From assembly GCA_964017185.1 (NCBI GenBank), contig OZ024870.1:59312812-59376811 (forward strand): a stretch of DNA of 64,000 bases, in the 5' to 3' direction. Source of the DNA: Rugalucina vietnamica. Its lineage: Eukaryota; Mollusca; Bivalvia; Lucinida; Lucinidae. Positions within the stretch are counted from its first letter, which is position 1. Each line of letters begins with the position of its first letter. The position numbers were made by a program, and so were the translations under genes. The notes under the pieces were generated by a model. That model had not been told where the DNA came from and made no database searches. It saw nothing but the letters and a program-made list of their open reading frames with translations. Positions 10,871 to 23,100 of the stretch are shown one piece after another.

Positions 10871-11000
10871 GTACCAGTCAACTAGGACCAGCGTGTGACG
10901 AGAATGATATCCTTTGTATGGACAGCACCCGTGTCAGCATATTGTGTACCTGTGTGACTAAGAACTGGACTTCCTTGACATCTTTGATGAATTGATCTGT
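10871..11000 (+). pseudogene. Decayed LDLa exon upstream of the receptor gene
   Basis: Aligns along its length with the intact LDLa exon at 11038-11169. The first half reads TSQLGPACDENDILCMDST against [20 protein letters not shown] small deletion then shifts the frame; the rest reads on as ...LCD, stop, [13 protein letters not shown]. The third cysteine is lost, a TAA stop is present, and the GT donor after the last cysteine codon is replaced by CAAATA. An AG acceptor-like end remains at 10869. It is a tandemly duplicated exon that has died. Confidence 0.75.
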
Positions 11001-11037
11001 CAAATATTTGTATTGTTAAATCTTTTAACCACTTTAG

Positions 11038-11169
11038 GAACCAGTCACCTTAGACCAGCTTGTGAGGAGAATGATTTTCTGTGTATGGATGGTACCCAAT
11101 GTGTCAGCAAGACATACCTATGTGACGGAGAACCTGATTGCCTGGACTACTCAGATGAACTGATTTGTG
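11038..11169 (+). CDS. LDLR-like exon 1 (LDLa-1)
   Basis: Acceptor ACCACTTTAG, donor TGTG|GTATCT, phase 1 on both sides. Encodes [20 protein letters not shown] and [17 protein letters not shown]: all six cysteines and the calcium-binding D-x-SDE motif are present. Confidence 0.88.
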
Positions 11170-14100
11170 GTATCTTAAATTTTACTCAGTTAGTGCCAAT
11201 ACAGCAAACAACTACAAGTCAACCTCATTATAAAGCTATCTTTGGGGTCCATGGAAGCAGACTGTGTTATCAGTGAAACCATGTCATAATTAGGCAATCA
11301 ATTTGGGAGCCATGGCATGGCCGCATTTGTATTGAAAACTGCATTATAGGGAGCCATGTTATAATGAGGTTTATCGGTAATGTACATCTTGTGTCCACCT
11401 ATCAGATATGACCATGGCAATCAACCTATTGCAGTTTCCTCAGTATGAGTATTGTTAAACATATTTTTACTCAAAGGCAGAAGAAAAACACACCTACACT
11501 TTTTAATATATATAAAAAAATGACTCTCTCATGACTGGGCCGTGACTCCTTCTCTAAGGCCAGAGAAAATTAATTATAAGATTCTCATTCCCACCTGCCC
11601 CTATTCAAAACTCTCCAAAATCATGTTTTAGTTTGGTCGGAAAAGAGCAAAAAATATATTTTTCAATATTAAAAGTCAAGATAATGTATAAATTTCACTT
11701 ACCCTTCAACCTCGTTATAATGTGTCTCACTATTATAATAATGCATTTTTCGTTAGAACATGGCCATGTCATGGCTCCAAAATTGATTATTTTGCCTGTG
11801 TCTTTAAATGCAAAAATCACATAAAATTTCAAAGAAAGTAGACAGTCAAAGTGGGTGTCAAAGATAAAAAAAATAAAATCCGCCCACCCACCCTGGGCAG
11901 AATTTTGAAAAATTTGGATGAGAATCTTAAACTTAATTTTCTCTGGCCTAATTGTCCAAATGATTCTCAATACAATTTTTTCTACACTTTTAATACACTG
12001 CCCAGGTATGTCAAACCAGAATGTACAACCACTCAGAAATTGGCATTGGTGGCTGGGGGTGGAAGGAAGGGGTATGTAGAGTCAAAAACTAAGTTCTAAG
12101 CAGATCTCTTAATATGCAAAATGGAGACCTTAAGTCACAGCTCATAGAATTTAACATACTTTTTTGCAGCTCCTGATCCAAAGTACTGTGAGCATCCAGA
12201 GGAGTTTCAGTGCCATAATGGGGAGTGTATACCGAGGGACTGGGTGAGGGATAAAGGCCTCCCAGACTGCACAGATGGCAGCGATGAGATTGGTGGGTAC
12301 TTATATGCATATCATGAGAATATAAGAATCTAATAGGATAGGCAATTCTGGCTGAAAGGGCTTAATTTTCTTAGTTTTATACCGCCTAATGTGTAGGCCT
12401 GTATAAGAATGAACTAGCAAATTTTGGGAGTGAATGACAAACTTTGGGGGTAAGAAACCCTCAACAGAGGGTAAATGGGAACCCTGGGTAAGGGTTTAAA
12501 TATAGAGTCTGTTGAGTTACGCCAAACAGGGACCCGAGTGTCAGAAATTATTTTTCTAAGATTTTAATTCAAAAGTTTTCACCAAATTCAATTTTACCTA
12601 AAATTAATTTTTATCTTTGCTGTCTTGAACATATACTTATTATGATGTTGTAAGGGCCGAGGTGAATATCAGTTTTTGAGGGTAGGTATAAATGAGCTTG
12701 AATGTTATGCGACAGTCTGCATGCTTAGTTTTTAACCCAATCATGGTTGATAACTATGCTGCCTTCTTTAATTGCACGCCGGTGGGTCGGGCGTCAGACT
12801 CTATGATGGCCCCGACTTAAAGCTATTCATTTTAGTTGGTTGGGGCCGGAGCTTCTTGTCTGTTGCTTGGCCCACCGGGGTCCAACTGGTGTTTTTCTTT
12901 TGCTCCGGAGTTAGTAGGTTATTCGGCGCCCAGGGATCTTCATCGTCGGGCAGCTTACTCAATCTGTGAGTCCTGGTTTTTGATTCATCAGGATGTTTAT
13001 CATGATTTATTTGTTTGTTCTTGATGATTCATTGACTAGAACTTTAGAGATTCACCACGAGGACCGAAGAACTAACTAAATGTTGTGAACCACTGCAGAA
13101 GCTGAGGGTGAGGTTAGGTACCTGTAAAACCGGTTTAAGCCCGCCAGTAACTTTGTGTTACTGATCGTTCCAAGTCGATACTTCTGTAGTGGTTCTTTTT
13201 GTTTTATGTCTTGGTGTTTAAAATTTTTTGTGCTGTTGGCGCCTTATGTATGTTTTCATATTTTTAGTTAAGTTAAGGTAACTGAGTGGCCACCTATTGG
13301 GAAAATAGCTGCTCATTCGGCTTACGATATGTTTCATGGTATAAGTACCTGATTGTTAGTTTGGTTTTTTCCCACCTCGGTTTTTGGAGTGGGAATCTTT
13401 TTCTGATTGCGCCTTTTCCTGATCTTTGCCTACTTGTACCTTTCAATGTGAGAAAACCGGATTTTTGCCTACTGGGCGAAAACAAAGGGGCAGATCAGCT
13501 TCGAAGTAACTGCAAAGCTGATCAGCGCCATTGTTTTCGCTACACGGATAGTACAATTCCTCTACTTTCTAAATCCAAAATTTCCAGCCTCTAACCATCT
13601 TCTGTGACTGTACAGCGCGATTTTTGTCGGACCTTGTCGGACCCAAATTTTCTCACACACAGGCTCATATGTCTTTCGTCTATCGCAATGAAATCAATTA
13701 ATAGTTGTACATTTTTAGCTCACCTGAGCCGAAGGCTCACAGGTGAGCTTATAGGATAGGCAGGCATCCGTCGTCGTCATCCGTCGTCGTCCGTCCACAA
13801 TTTCAAAGAAGAATATTTCTGAAGCTAGTAGGCCGATCTTGATCAAATTTAATGTGAACCATAATTGGGTTGGGGGATTGATGGCATTAGGTTTTGGAGC
13901 AGATTGTATCAAAATTGTGGTTTCCATGGCAACAGATAGGTCCCATAGACTTACAATGGGAAAAACTAAAAAAATCTCCTTCTCTGAAACCACTAGGCCC
14001 ACAGCTTTGATATTTGGTATGTAGCAATGGCTAATGGTCCTCTACATAAATTGTGCCATTCATGCCCCTGGGGTCAAATTTGGCCACGCCCCGGGGGTCG

Positions 14101-17100
14101 ATAGTCTCCATAGACTTACTATGGGAAAAAAATTCAAAAATCTTATTCTCTGAAACCACAGGGCCCACAGCTTTGATATTTGGTATGTGGCAATGGCTAA
14201 TGGTCCTCTACATAAATTGTGCCAGCCATGCCCCTGGGGTCAAATTTGGCCACGCCCCGGGGGTTGATAGTCTCCATAGACTTACAATTGGAAAAACTAA
14301 AAAAATCTTCTTCTCTGAAACCACTAGGCCCACAGCTTTGATATTTGGTATGTAGCAATGGCTAATAGACCTCTACATAAATTGTGCCATTCATGCCCCT
14401 GGGGTCAAATTTGGCCATGCCCCGGGGGTTGATAGTCTCCATAGACTTACTATGGGAAAAAAATTAAAAAATCTTCTTCTCTGAAACCACAGGGCCCACA
14501 GCTTTGATATTTTGTAGGTGGCAATGGCTAATGGTCCTCTACATAAATTGTGCCAATCATGCCCCTGGGGTCAAATTTGGCCACGCCCCGGGGGTCGATA
14601 GTCTCCATAGACCTACAATAGGAAAAAAACTAAAAGAATCTTCTTCTCTGAAACCACTAGGCCCACAGCTTTGATATTTGGTATGTAGCAATGGCTAATG
14701 GTCCTCTACATAAATTGTGCCATTCATGCCCCTGGGGTCAAATTTGGCCACGCCCCAGGGGTCGATAGTCTCCATAGACTTACTATGGGAAAAAAATTAA
14801 AAAATCTTCTTCTCTGAAACCACAGGGCCCACAGCTTTGATATTTTGTATGTGGCAATGGCTAATGGTCCTCTACATAAATTGTGCCAATCATGTCCCCG
14901 AGGTCAAATTTGGCCACGCCCCGGGGGTCGATAGTCTCCATAGACCTACAATAGGAAAAACTAAAAAAATCTTCTCTGAAACCATGAGGCCCACAGCTTT
15001 ATTATTTGGTATGTAGCAATGGCTAATGGTCCTCTACATAAATTGTGCCATTCATGCCCCTGGGGTCAAATTTGGCCACGCCCGGGGGTTGATAGTCTCC
15101 ATAGACTTACTATGGGAAAAAAATAAAAAAATCTTCTTCTCTGAAACCACTAGGCCCACAGCTTTGATATTTGGTATGTGGCAATGGCTAATGGTCCTCT
15201 ACATAAATTGTGCCATTCATGCCCCTGGGGTCAAATTTGGCCAGGCCCCGGAGGTTGATAGTCTCAATAGACTTGCTATGGGAAAAAAATTAAAAAATCT
15301 TCTTCTCTGAAACCACAGGGCACACAGCTTTGATATTTTGTATGTGGCAATGGCTAATGGTCCTCTACATAAATTGTGCCAATCATGCCCCTGGGGTCAA
15401 ATTTGGCCATGCCCCGGGGGTAGATAGTCTCCATAGACTTACAATGGGAAAAACTAACAAAAATCTTCTTCTCTGAAACCAAAAGGCCCAGAGCTTCTAT
15501 ATTTTGTATGTAGCAATGTTTGGTAGTCCCCATTATAAATTGTGCCAGTCATGCCCCTGGGTCAAATTTGGCCATGCCCCGGGGGTCAATAGTGTCCATG
15601 CATAGACTTTCATTGGTCGATTCTCAATTAATTTAAATCTCATGAGCTTACAATGTGATAATCTCTCAGGTGAGCTACAGGACCAATGGTCCTCTAGTGT
15701 TATTAACAATTCTCACATGCCACTTAGGATTTTTTTTCCTGTCTCCACGTAATACCTGTGATGGATTCTGTTCATGTCCTTGTCATAGATGCAAGAGCAT
15801 ACTGTAAGGGTGACAGTGGGAGGTTTCTATGTACCAACAGAGAGCAGTGTGTACCAGGATCATACCTCTGTGACTCAGTTCAACAGTGCTGGGATGGCTC
15901 CGACGAAGATGGCTGTGGTGAGGGCTTAGAATAGAAAAAAATAAAAGACGGATTTCAGAAAGTGGGTAGTGTGGTAGCTTGGTTGTAGAGCATAGGACTC
16001 CAAAACAAAAGGTCCTGGGTTCAATCCCCACTGGGGGCACTTGAACAAGACACATTAACTCCCCAGAGTACTGGGTAATACTCAGGGAGTGGTGGCTGTC
16101 CTGACATGACTGAAGAACAGTTACTGTTCTTTTGAACATTAAGCCTCAGTACAAAGATTTTCAGAAACTGACATTACAAAACATTAATTGAGCCGCCTCA
16201 TGGGAAAACCAACTATCTGCATAGGCGAAAACAAAGACGCAGATCAGCTTCGCGGTAACCGCGAAGCTGATCAGCGCCTTTGTTTTCGCTACTCGGATAG
16301 TACAATTCCTCTTCTACTTAAATCCGAAATTTCAAGCTTCTAGCTCTTTTCTGTAGCTGTACAGGCCGGTTTGTGTCGGACCTGTTCAGAAACCACATTG
16401 TTGGTTTTCCCATGAGGCGGCTCAATTTTTGACATATTCACTGGAAACAATACTGTAAGCTACGAGCTCGTATCCCCTTAAAATGAATGAAAGGTTGTGG
16501 TGAATAAATGTATGATAAGCAGGGGCGGATCCACCAGGATATCTGGAGAGGGGTTTCAAATCTCTTTAGGGGGGTTCGTTTTCACACTTTTACCAATATT
16601 TTCTCAAATTTCTCCATGAAAATGAAATAATTTGGTCACAGAGCGGGGTTCAAGCGAACCACCCAACCCCCCTCTATTCTGCCGCTGATTAGTGAGCAAA
16701 TAATAGGACTGAGGTAGTTTAAGATTTGGACAGTAGACTGATCTGTTCTGGGTTTACGATGACATGATTGCTCAAGACCCTAGCTTTCTGTTTGTGGACA
16801 GCAAAAGATCTGATCTGAATACTTGCTCAGCCTAAAATCCTATCCGTTACTTTTCTGAAATTTGTGTGTAAATCTTGTGTTTCTGCATGTTCTCAGATGT
16901 TGCATGTCTGAACAACAACTGTAGTCACACGTGTAGACCTACACCAGCTGGTCCTGTATGTCTGTGCCCGCCAGGATTCCACCTGATCAATCAAACTGTT
17001 TGCTTGGGTAGGTTAGCCGAACTATATGAGCCGCCTCACAGGTTCGACACAAACCGAGCTGTGACGCCACAGAAGTTGACTAGAGGCTGGAAATTTTTGG

Positions 17101-20100
17101 ATTTAAGAAGAAGAGGGATTGTGCTTTCTGAGTAGCGAAAACAAAGGCGCTGATCAGCTTCGCGCGAGGTCACTGCGAAGCTGATCTGCGTCTTTGTTTT
17201 CGCCTATGAAAATTGTTGGTTTCCTCACGAGGCGGCTCATATACTAGTCAAAAAAAAGTTGAGCCTTTTACCTTGACAGTAATGGCTGTCATTGGCTTGT
17301 AAACAACGGTGTAGAGATGAAGAGATGAGGTTATGTGTAAAACATGAGTATAGAGTTCTTTTACTCAGAGCAAAAGTTTTTATTCTGTACCTGGAATTTT
17401 TGGAGATCTCCTTCATCTGCAGGTAAACTGACAGGTCACGTGACCGGTGAATGATCACATGACATGTGGAGACTGTCGTACACCCGGGGTACCTCCAGTC
17501 CCTTCTCCCTGTTGAGTGATGGCCTGCGCTGTCTGATATGTCTCCTCAAGTCAAGTGACCCTTCACCGGTTACTCAACCCGTCAGTTTACCTGCCGATGA
17601 AGGAGATGTGACATCTCTGAAAATTCCAGGTCGTTAATAAAAACTTTTGCTCTGAGTAAAAGAACTCTATACTCATGTCAAATCCAGAGCAGAGAAAACT
17701 CTTTCAAGTTGGATGTATGTGTAAAACAAATTAATTTTTTGACACACGAAAAAGTGAACTTCAGTCTTTATTGTATTTAATGATGTGAAGTCAGGTAACC
17801 AACATATGAGCCGCCTTGTGGGAAAACCAATATTGTGGTTTTCGAACAGGTCCGACACAAACCAACCTGTACAGCTACAGAAGCAGGCTAGAAGCTTGAA
17901 ATTTTGGAGTTAAGTAGAGGAGGAATTGTACTATCCGAGTAGCGAAAACAAAGGCGCTGATCAGCTTCGCGGTAACTGATCAGCTTCGCGGTTACCGCGA
18001 AGCTGATCTGCGTCTTTGTTTTCGCATATGCAGATTGTTGGTTTTCCCATGGGGCGGCTCAATTATCTAACCCAAAACTCATTGGGCTGTTATAGCCAGA
18101 ACATTATTGTGCTAAATCAGTTTTGTCAATATTTTGTTTCAAAGTAAAAAGACGGTATTACATGTATTATTCTTGCCTTTCTAGATGAAGACGAATGCTC
18201 GAAAAAGGAGCCAAGGGCGTGTGAGCATAAGTGTGTTAATACGGCAGGAAGTTTCCACTGTCAATGTCAGGATGGTTACCAGCTGTGGACAGATCAGAGG
18301 TCCTGTGTTAAACCTAGGAACCAGACGGGTATGAAAAAAAGTTTAAGCCATTGATTGACTTTCATATTTATTGGGCAAGGATGTTCATTCATTAATTCTT
18401 AAGGCCATTTTGGATGCAGGTAACACCAAAATCAATGCCCATGTCTAGCACATAGTGCCTTTATGTCCTATATTCACAGAAGTATTTCTTAGCTAGGCCA
18501 TAATCCATCTTGGAAGATTGGTAGCCTAGCGGTAAAGCATCATAATCTAAAGTGTTTTGGTACCCTTAATTGATATATACTTCAAATTGAAGATCTTTCA
18601 AAACCACGAATTTGGCGGCCCCCGTGGCCGAGTGGTTAAGGTCGCTGACTTCAGTGCTCTTGATCATTCGATCATCTCACCGATGTGGGTTCGCGCCTCA
18701 GGGCACGAGTCACATGTGGGACAAGCCAAGTTCTGCTTGCGGGTGTGTCAGGTGGTTTTTCCCCGGGTACTCCGGTTTTCGCCCCACCTACCGATTGATC
18801 CGTCTTGATATGAGTGAAAAAGCTTGAAAGGGACGTAAAATTGAATCAAAAAACAAAAACAAAAAAAAAACACACGAATTTTGATATAAAGTTGACAAAA
18901 ATCGGCTGGGAAATAAGAAAGTTATAGGCAATTTAACATGCAAAAAATGATTGTATGGGCGCCGCCATTTTGTTTATTCGGTTATTAGCTCACCTGAGCC
19001 GAAGGCTCACAAGGTGAGCTTATAGGATGGCCATGATCCGGCGTCCGTCCGTCCGTCGTCCGTCCGTCCGTCGTCCGTCGTCCACAATTTCAAAGATCTT
19101 CTTCTCTGAAACCGCTTGGCCGATCTAGTTGAAATTTTATGTGGAGCCTCCTTGGGTAGTGGCATTTCAAGTTTGATCGCGAAATCCAGGTCACATGACC
19201 AAGATGGCCGCCACGCCCATATATGGTAAAAACCATTCAAAAATCTTCTCCAGAACCGGTGGGCGGATTTCCACGAAACTTGGTATGTAGCATCGGGGAC
19301 TTCAGCCCATCATAGTTTTATAAAATGATGACCCTTGGATGACCTTGACCTATTTTACGGCAAGGTCAAATTTGGAAACATAGGCTTTTACATGGGAAAA
19401 AGTGAAAACTATGGATTTTTTGAAAACTATTGCAGCCTGAGGCCTGAAAAGTGGTAGATGCAAACAACTAATGGAGTAGATGAAGGTATGTGATTAATAT
19501 AGGTCAAGGTCATCTCTTGACCTTGGCCAGTCTGTTGTCCATACACACTTTTCAAAGATCTTCTTCTCTGAAACTGCTTGGCCAATCAAAGTGAAATTTT
19601 ATGTGGAGCATCCATGGGTAGGGGAGACGAAAGTTTGATCGCGAAATCCAGGTCACATGACCAAGATGGCCACCAGGCCCAAGGTCATTTAAATATCAAA
19701 ATTAAAATTATGGTTTTCTCAGAAATCACTGGGTTTGGAAGCTATTGCAGCCTGAGACCTGAAACTTTGCAGATGCAGACAACTAATGAAGTCAATAAAG
19801 GTGTGTGAGTATTCAAGGTCAAGGTCATTTCATTATGACTTAATACTCCAAGATCAGGCTTCAGGTGAGCGTTCTCAGGACCAATGGTCCTCTGGTTTTC
19901 ATATTTTTATTAAAATGAAAATAAACACTGAACCAAATTAAGATAAACACTTCTTCAAACATTGGGCTCAGCTAGTTATACATTCTGGAGAAAGATTTTT
20001 CAAAATCTCTTGAGAAATAGAGCAATAAGAGCAGTTTGAAAATATTCAAAATGGCCACCAGGAGTATACTTTTTGCAATGCATGGAGTCTAAATCAAAAC

Positions 20101-23100
20101 TGGAAAAATCAAATTAAATGATTTTTACTGAACATTTTTGTACCAAACTTTGATAGCTGTTTATTTCTAGCAACAAACAATATTGCTAATCAAATTGGCA
20201 CACATTCTATGTTAAAGGAAGCCTTTCATTTTGATTTTATCTAAATTTTTTAACCTCAACTACAAATATAAAACAAAATGGCGGCTGTCCATGTTTCTTA
20301 CTTAATTACCCATAACTTTTTAGCTCACCTGAGCCGAAGGCTCACAAGGTGAGCTAATAGGATAGCCATGATCCGGCATCCGTCCGTCCGTCGTCCGTCG
20401 TCGTCCACAATTTCAAAGATCTTCTTCTCTGAAACCGCTTGGCCGATCTAGTTGAAATTTTATGTGGAGCCTCCTTGGGTAGTGGCATTTCAAGTTTGAT
20501 GGCAAAATCCAGGTCACATGATCAAGATGGCCGCCACGCCCATATATGGTAAAAACCCTTCAAAAATCTTCTTCTCCAGAACCGGTGGGCCGATTTCCAC
20601 GAAACTTGGCATGTAGCATCGGGGACTTCAGCCCATCATAGTTTGATAAAATGATGACCCTTAGATGACCTTGACCTATTTTACGGCAAGGTCAAATTTG
20701 GAAACATAGGCTTTTACATAGGAAAAAGTGAAAACTATGGAATTTTTTGAAATCTGTTGCAGCCTTAGGCCTGAAAAGTGGTAGATGCAAACAACTAATG
20801 GAGTAGATGAAGGTATGTGATTAATATAGGTCAAGGTCATCTCTTGACCTTGGCCAGTCTGTTGTCCATACACACTTTTCAAAGATCTTCTTCTCTGAAA
20901 CTGCCCGACCAATCAAAGTGAAATTTTATGTGGAGCATCCATGGGTAGGGGAGACGAAAGTTTGATTGCGAAATCCAGGTCACATGACCAAGATGGCCGC
21001 CACGCCCATATATGGTAAAAACAACTCAAAAATCTTCTTCTCCAGAACTGGAAGGCCGATTTCCACGAAACTTGGTATGTAGCATTGAGGACCTCAGCCC
21101 ATCATAGATTGATAAAATGATGACCCTTGGATGACCTTGACCTATTTTACGGCAAGGTCAAATTTGGAAACATAGGCTTTTACATAGGAAATATGAAAAC
21201 TATGGATTTTTTGAAAACTATTGCAGCCTGAGGCCTGAAAAGTGGTAGATGCAAACAACTAATGGTGTAGATGAAGGTATTTGATTAATATAAGTCAAGG
21301 TCATCTCTTGACCTTGGCCAGTCTGTTGTCCATACACAGTTTTCAAAGATCTTTTCTGAAACTGCGCGGCCAATCAAAGTGAAATTTTATGTGGAGCATC
21401 CATGGGTAGGGGAGACGAATGTTTGATCGCGAAATCCAGGTCACATGACCAAGATGGCCGCCACGCCCATATATGGTTAAAACCACTCAAAAATCTTCTT
21501 CTCCAGAACCGGTGAGCCGATTTCCACGAAACTTTGTATGTAGCATCGGGGACCTCAGCCCATCATAGTTTGATAAAATGATGACCCTTGGATGACCTTG
21601 ACCTATTTTACGGCAAGGTCAAATTTGGAAACATAGGCTTTTACATAGGAAGAAGTGAAAACTATGGATTTTTTGTAAACTATTGCAGCCTGAGGCCTGA
21701 AAAGTGGTAGATGCAAACAACTAATGGAGTAGATGAAGGTATGTGATTAATATAGGTCAAGGTCATCTCTTGACCTTGGCCAGTCCATACACACTTTTCA
21801 AAGATCTTCTCTGAAACTGCTCGGCAAATCAAAGTGAAATTTTATGTGGAGCATCCATGGGTAGGGGAGACGAAAGTTTGATTGCGAAATATGGGTCACA
21901 TGACCAAGATGGCCGCCACGCCCATATATGGTAAAAACCTTTCAAAAATCTTCTTCTCCAGAACCGGCAGGCCGATTTTCATGAAACTTGGTATGTAGCA
22001 TTTGGGACTCCAGCCCATCATAGTTTGTTGAAATGATGACCCTATGATGACCTTGACCTATTTTTCGGCAAGGTCAATTTTGGAAACATAGGCTTTCACA
22101 TGGGAAAAGGCGAAAACAAACTATTGCAGCCTGAGACCTGAAAGTTGCTAGATGCAGACAACTTATGGAGTCAATGAAGGTAAGTAATTATTTAAGGCCA
22201 AGGTCATGTCTTGACCTTGGCCCAAGGTCATTTAAATGTCGAAATTAAAATTATGGTTTTCTCAGAAATCACTGGGTTTGGAAACTATAGCAGCCTGAGA
22301 CCTGAAACTTTGCAGATGCAGACAACTTATGAAGTCAATAAAGGTGTGTGAGTATTCAAGGTCAAGGTCATTTCATTATGACTTAATACTCCAAGATCAG
22401 GCTTCAGGTGAGCGTTCTCAGGACCAATGGTCCTCTGCTTAGCTCACCTGAGCCGAAGGCTCACAAGGTGAGCTTATAGGATGGCCATGCTCCGTCGTCC
22501 GTCCGTCGTCCGTCCACAATTTCAAAGATCTTCTTCTCTGAAACTGCTTGGCCGATGAAAGCCAAATTTTGTGTGGAGCATCCATGGGTAAGGGGAACAA
22601 AAGTTTGTTCCCGGGATCTTGATCACATGACCAAGATGGCCGCCACGCCCATATATGGTAAAAACCACTCAAAAATCTTCTCCAGAACCAGCGGGCCGAT
22701 TTCCACCAAACTTGGTATGTAGCATCGGGAACTCCAGCCCGTCATAGTTTGCACAAATGATGACCCTGGGATGACCTTGACCTATTTTACGGCAAGGTCA
22801 ATTATGGAAACATAGGCTTTTACATGGGAAAAGTGAAAACTATGGATTTTTTGAAAACTATTGCAGCCTGAGGCCTGAAAAGTGGTAGATGCAAACAACT
22901 AATGGAGTAGATGAAGGTATGTGATTAATTTAGGTCAAGATCATCTCTTGCATCTCTTGACCTTGGCCAGTCTGTCGTCCATACACACTTTTCAAAGATC
23001 TTCTCCTCTGAAACCGCTTGGCCAATCAAAGTGAAATTTTATGTGAAGCATCCATGGGTAGGGGTGACGAAAGTTTGATAGCAAAATCCAGGTCACATGA

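Noticed and set aside
10992-11037. Signal peptide fused directly to LDLa-1 ([16 protein letters not shown])
   Set aside because: Hydrophobic and in frame, but with no ATG (it follows the decayed LDLa exon) and interrupted by a good acceptor at 11037; read as intron.
13286-13594. 102-codon plus-strand open frame
   Set aside because: Starts at GTG inside a dispersed repeat and runs into a MITE; not called as a gene, though the first part is shared with the other repeat copy.
13800-15620. CRISPR-like regular repeats
   Set aside because: Units of about 168 bp are contiguous tandem repeats without unique spacers, inside an element in animal DNA.
18616-18690. tRNA-Ser/Leu-like gene
   Set aside because: Same head and body recur at 55322-55575 and in fragments elsewhere, so it is a SINE.
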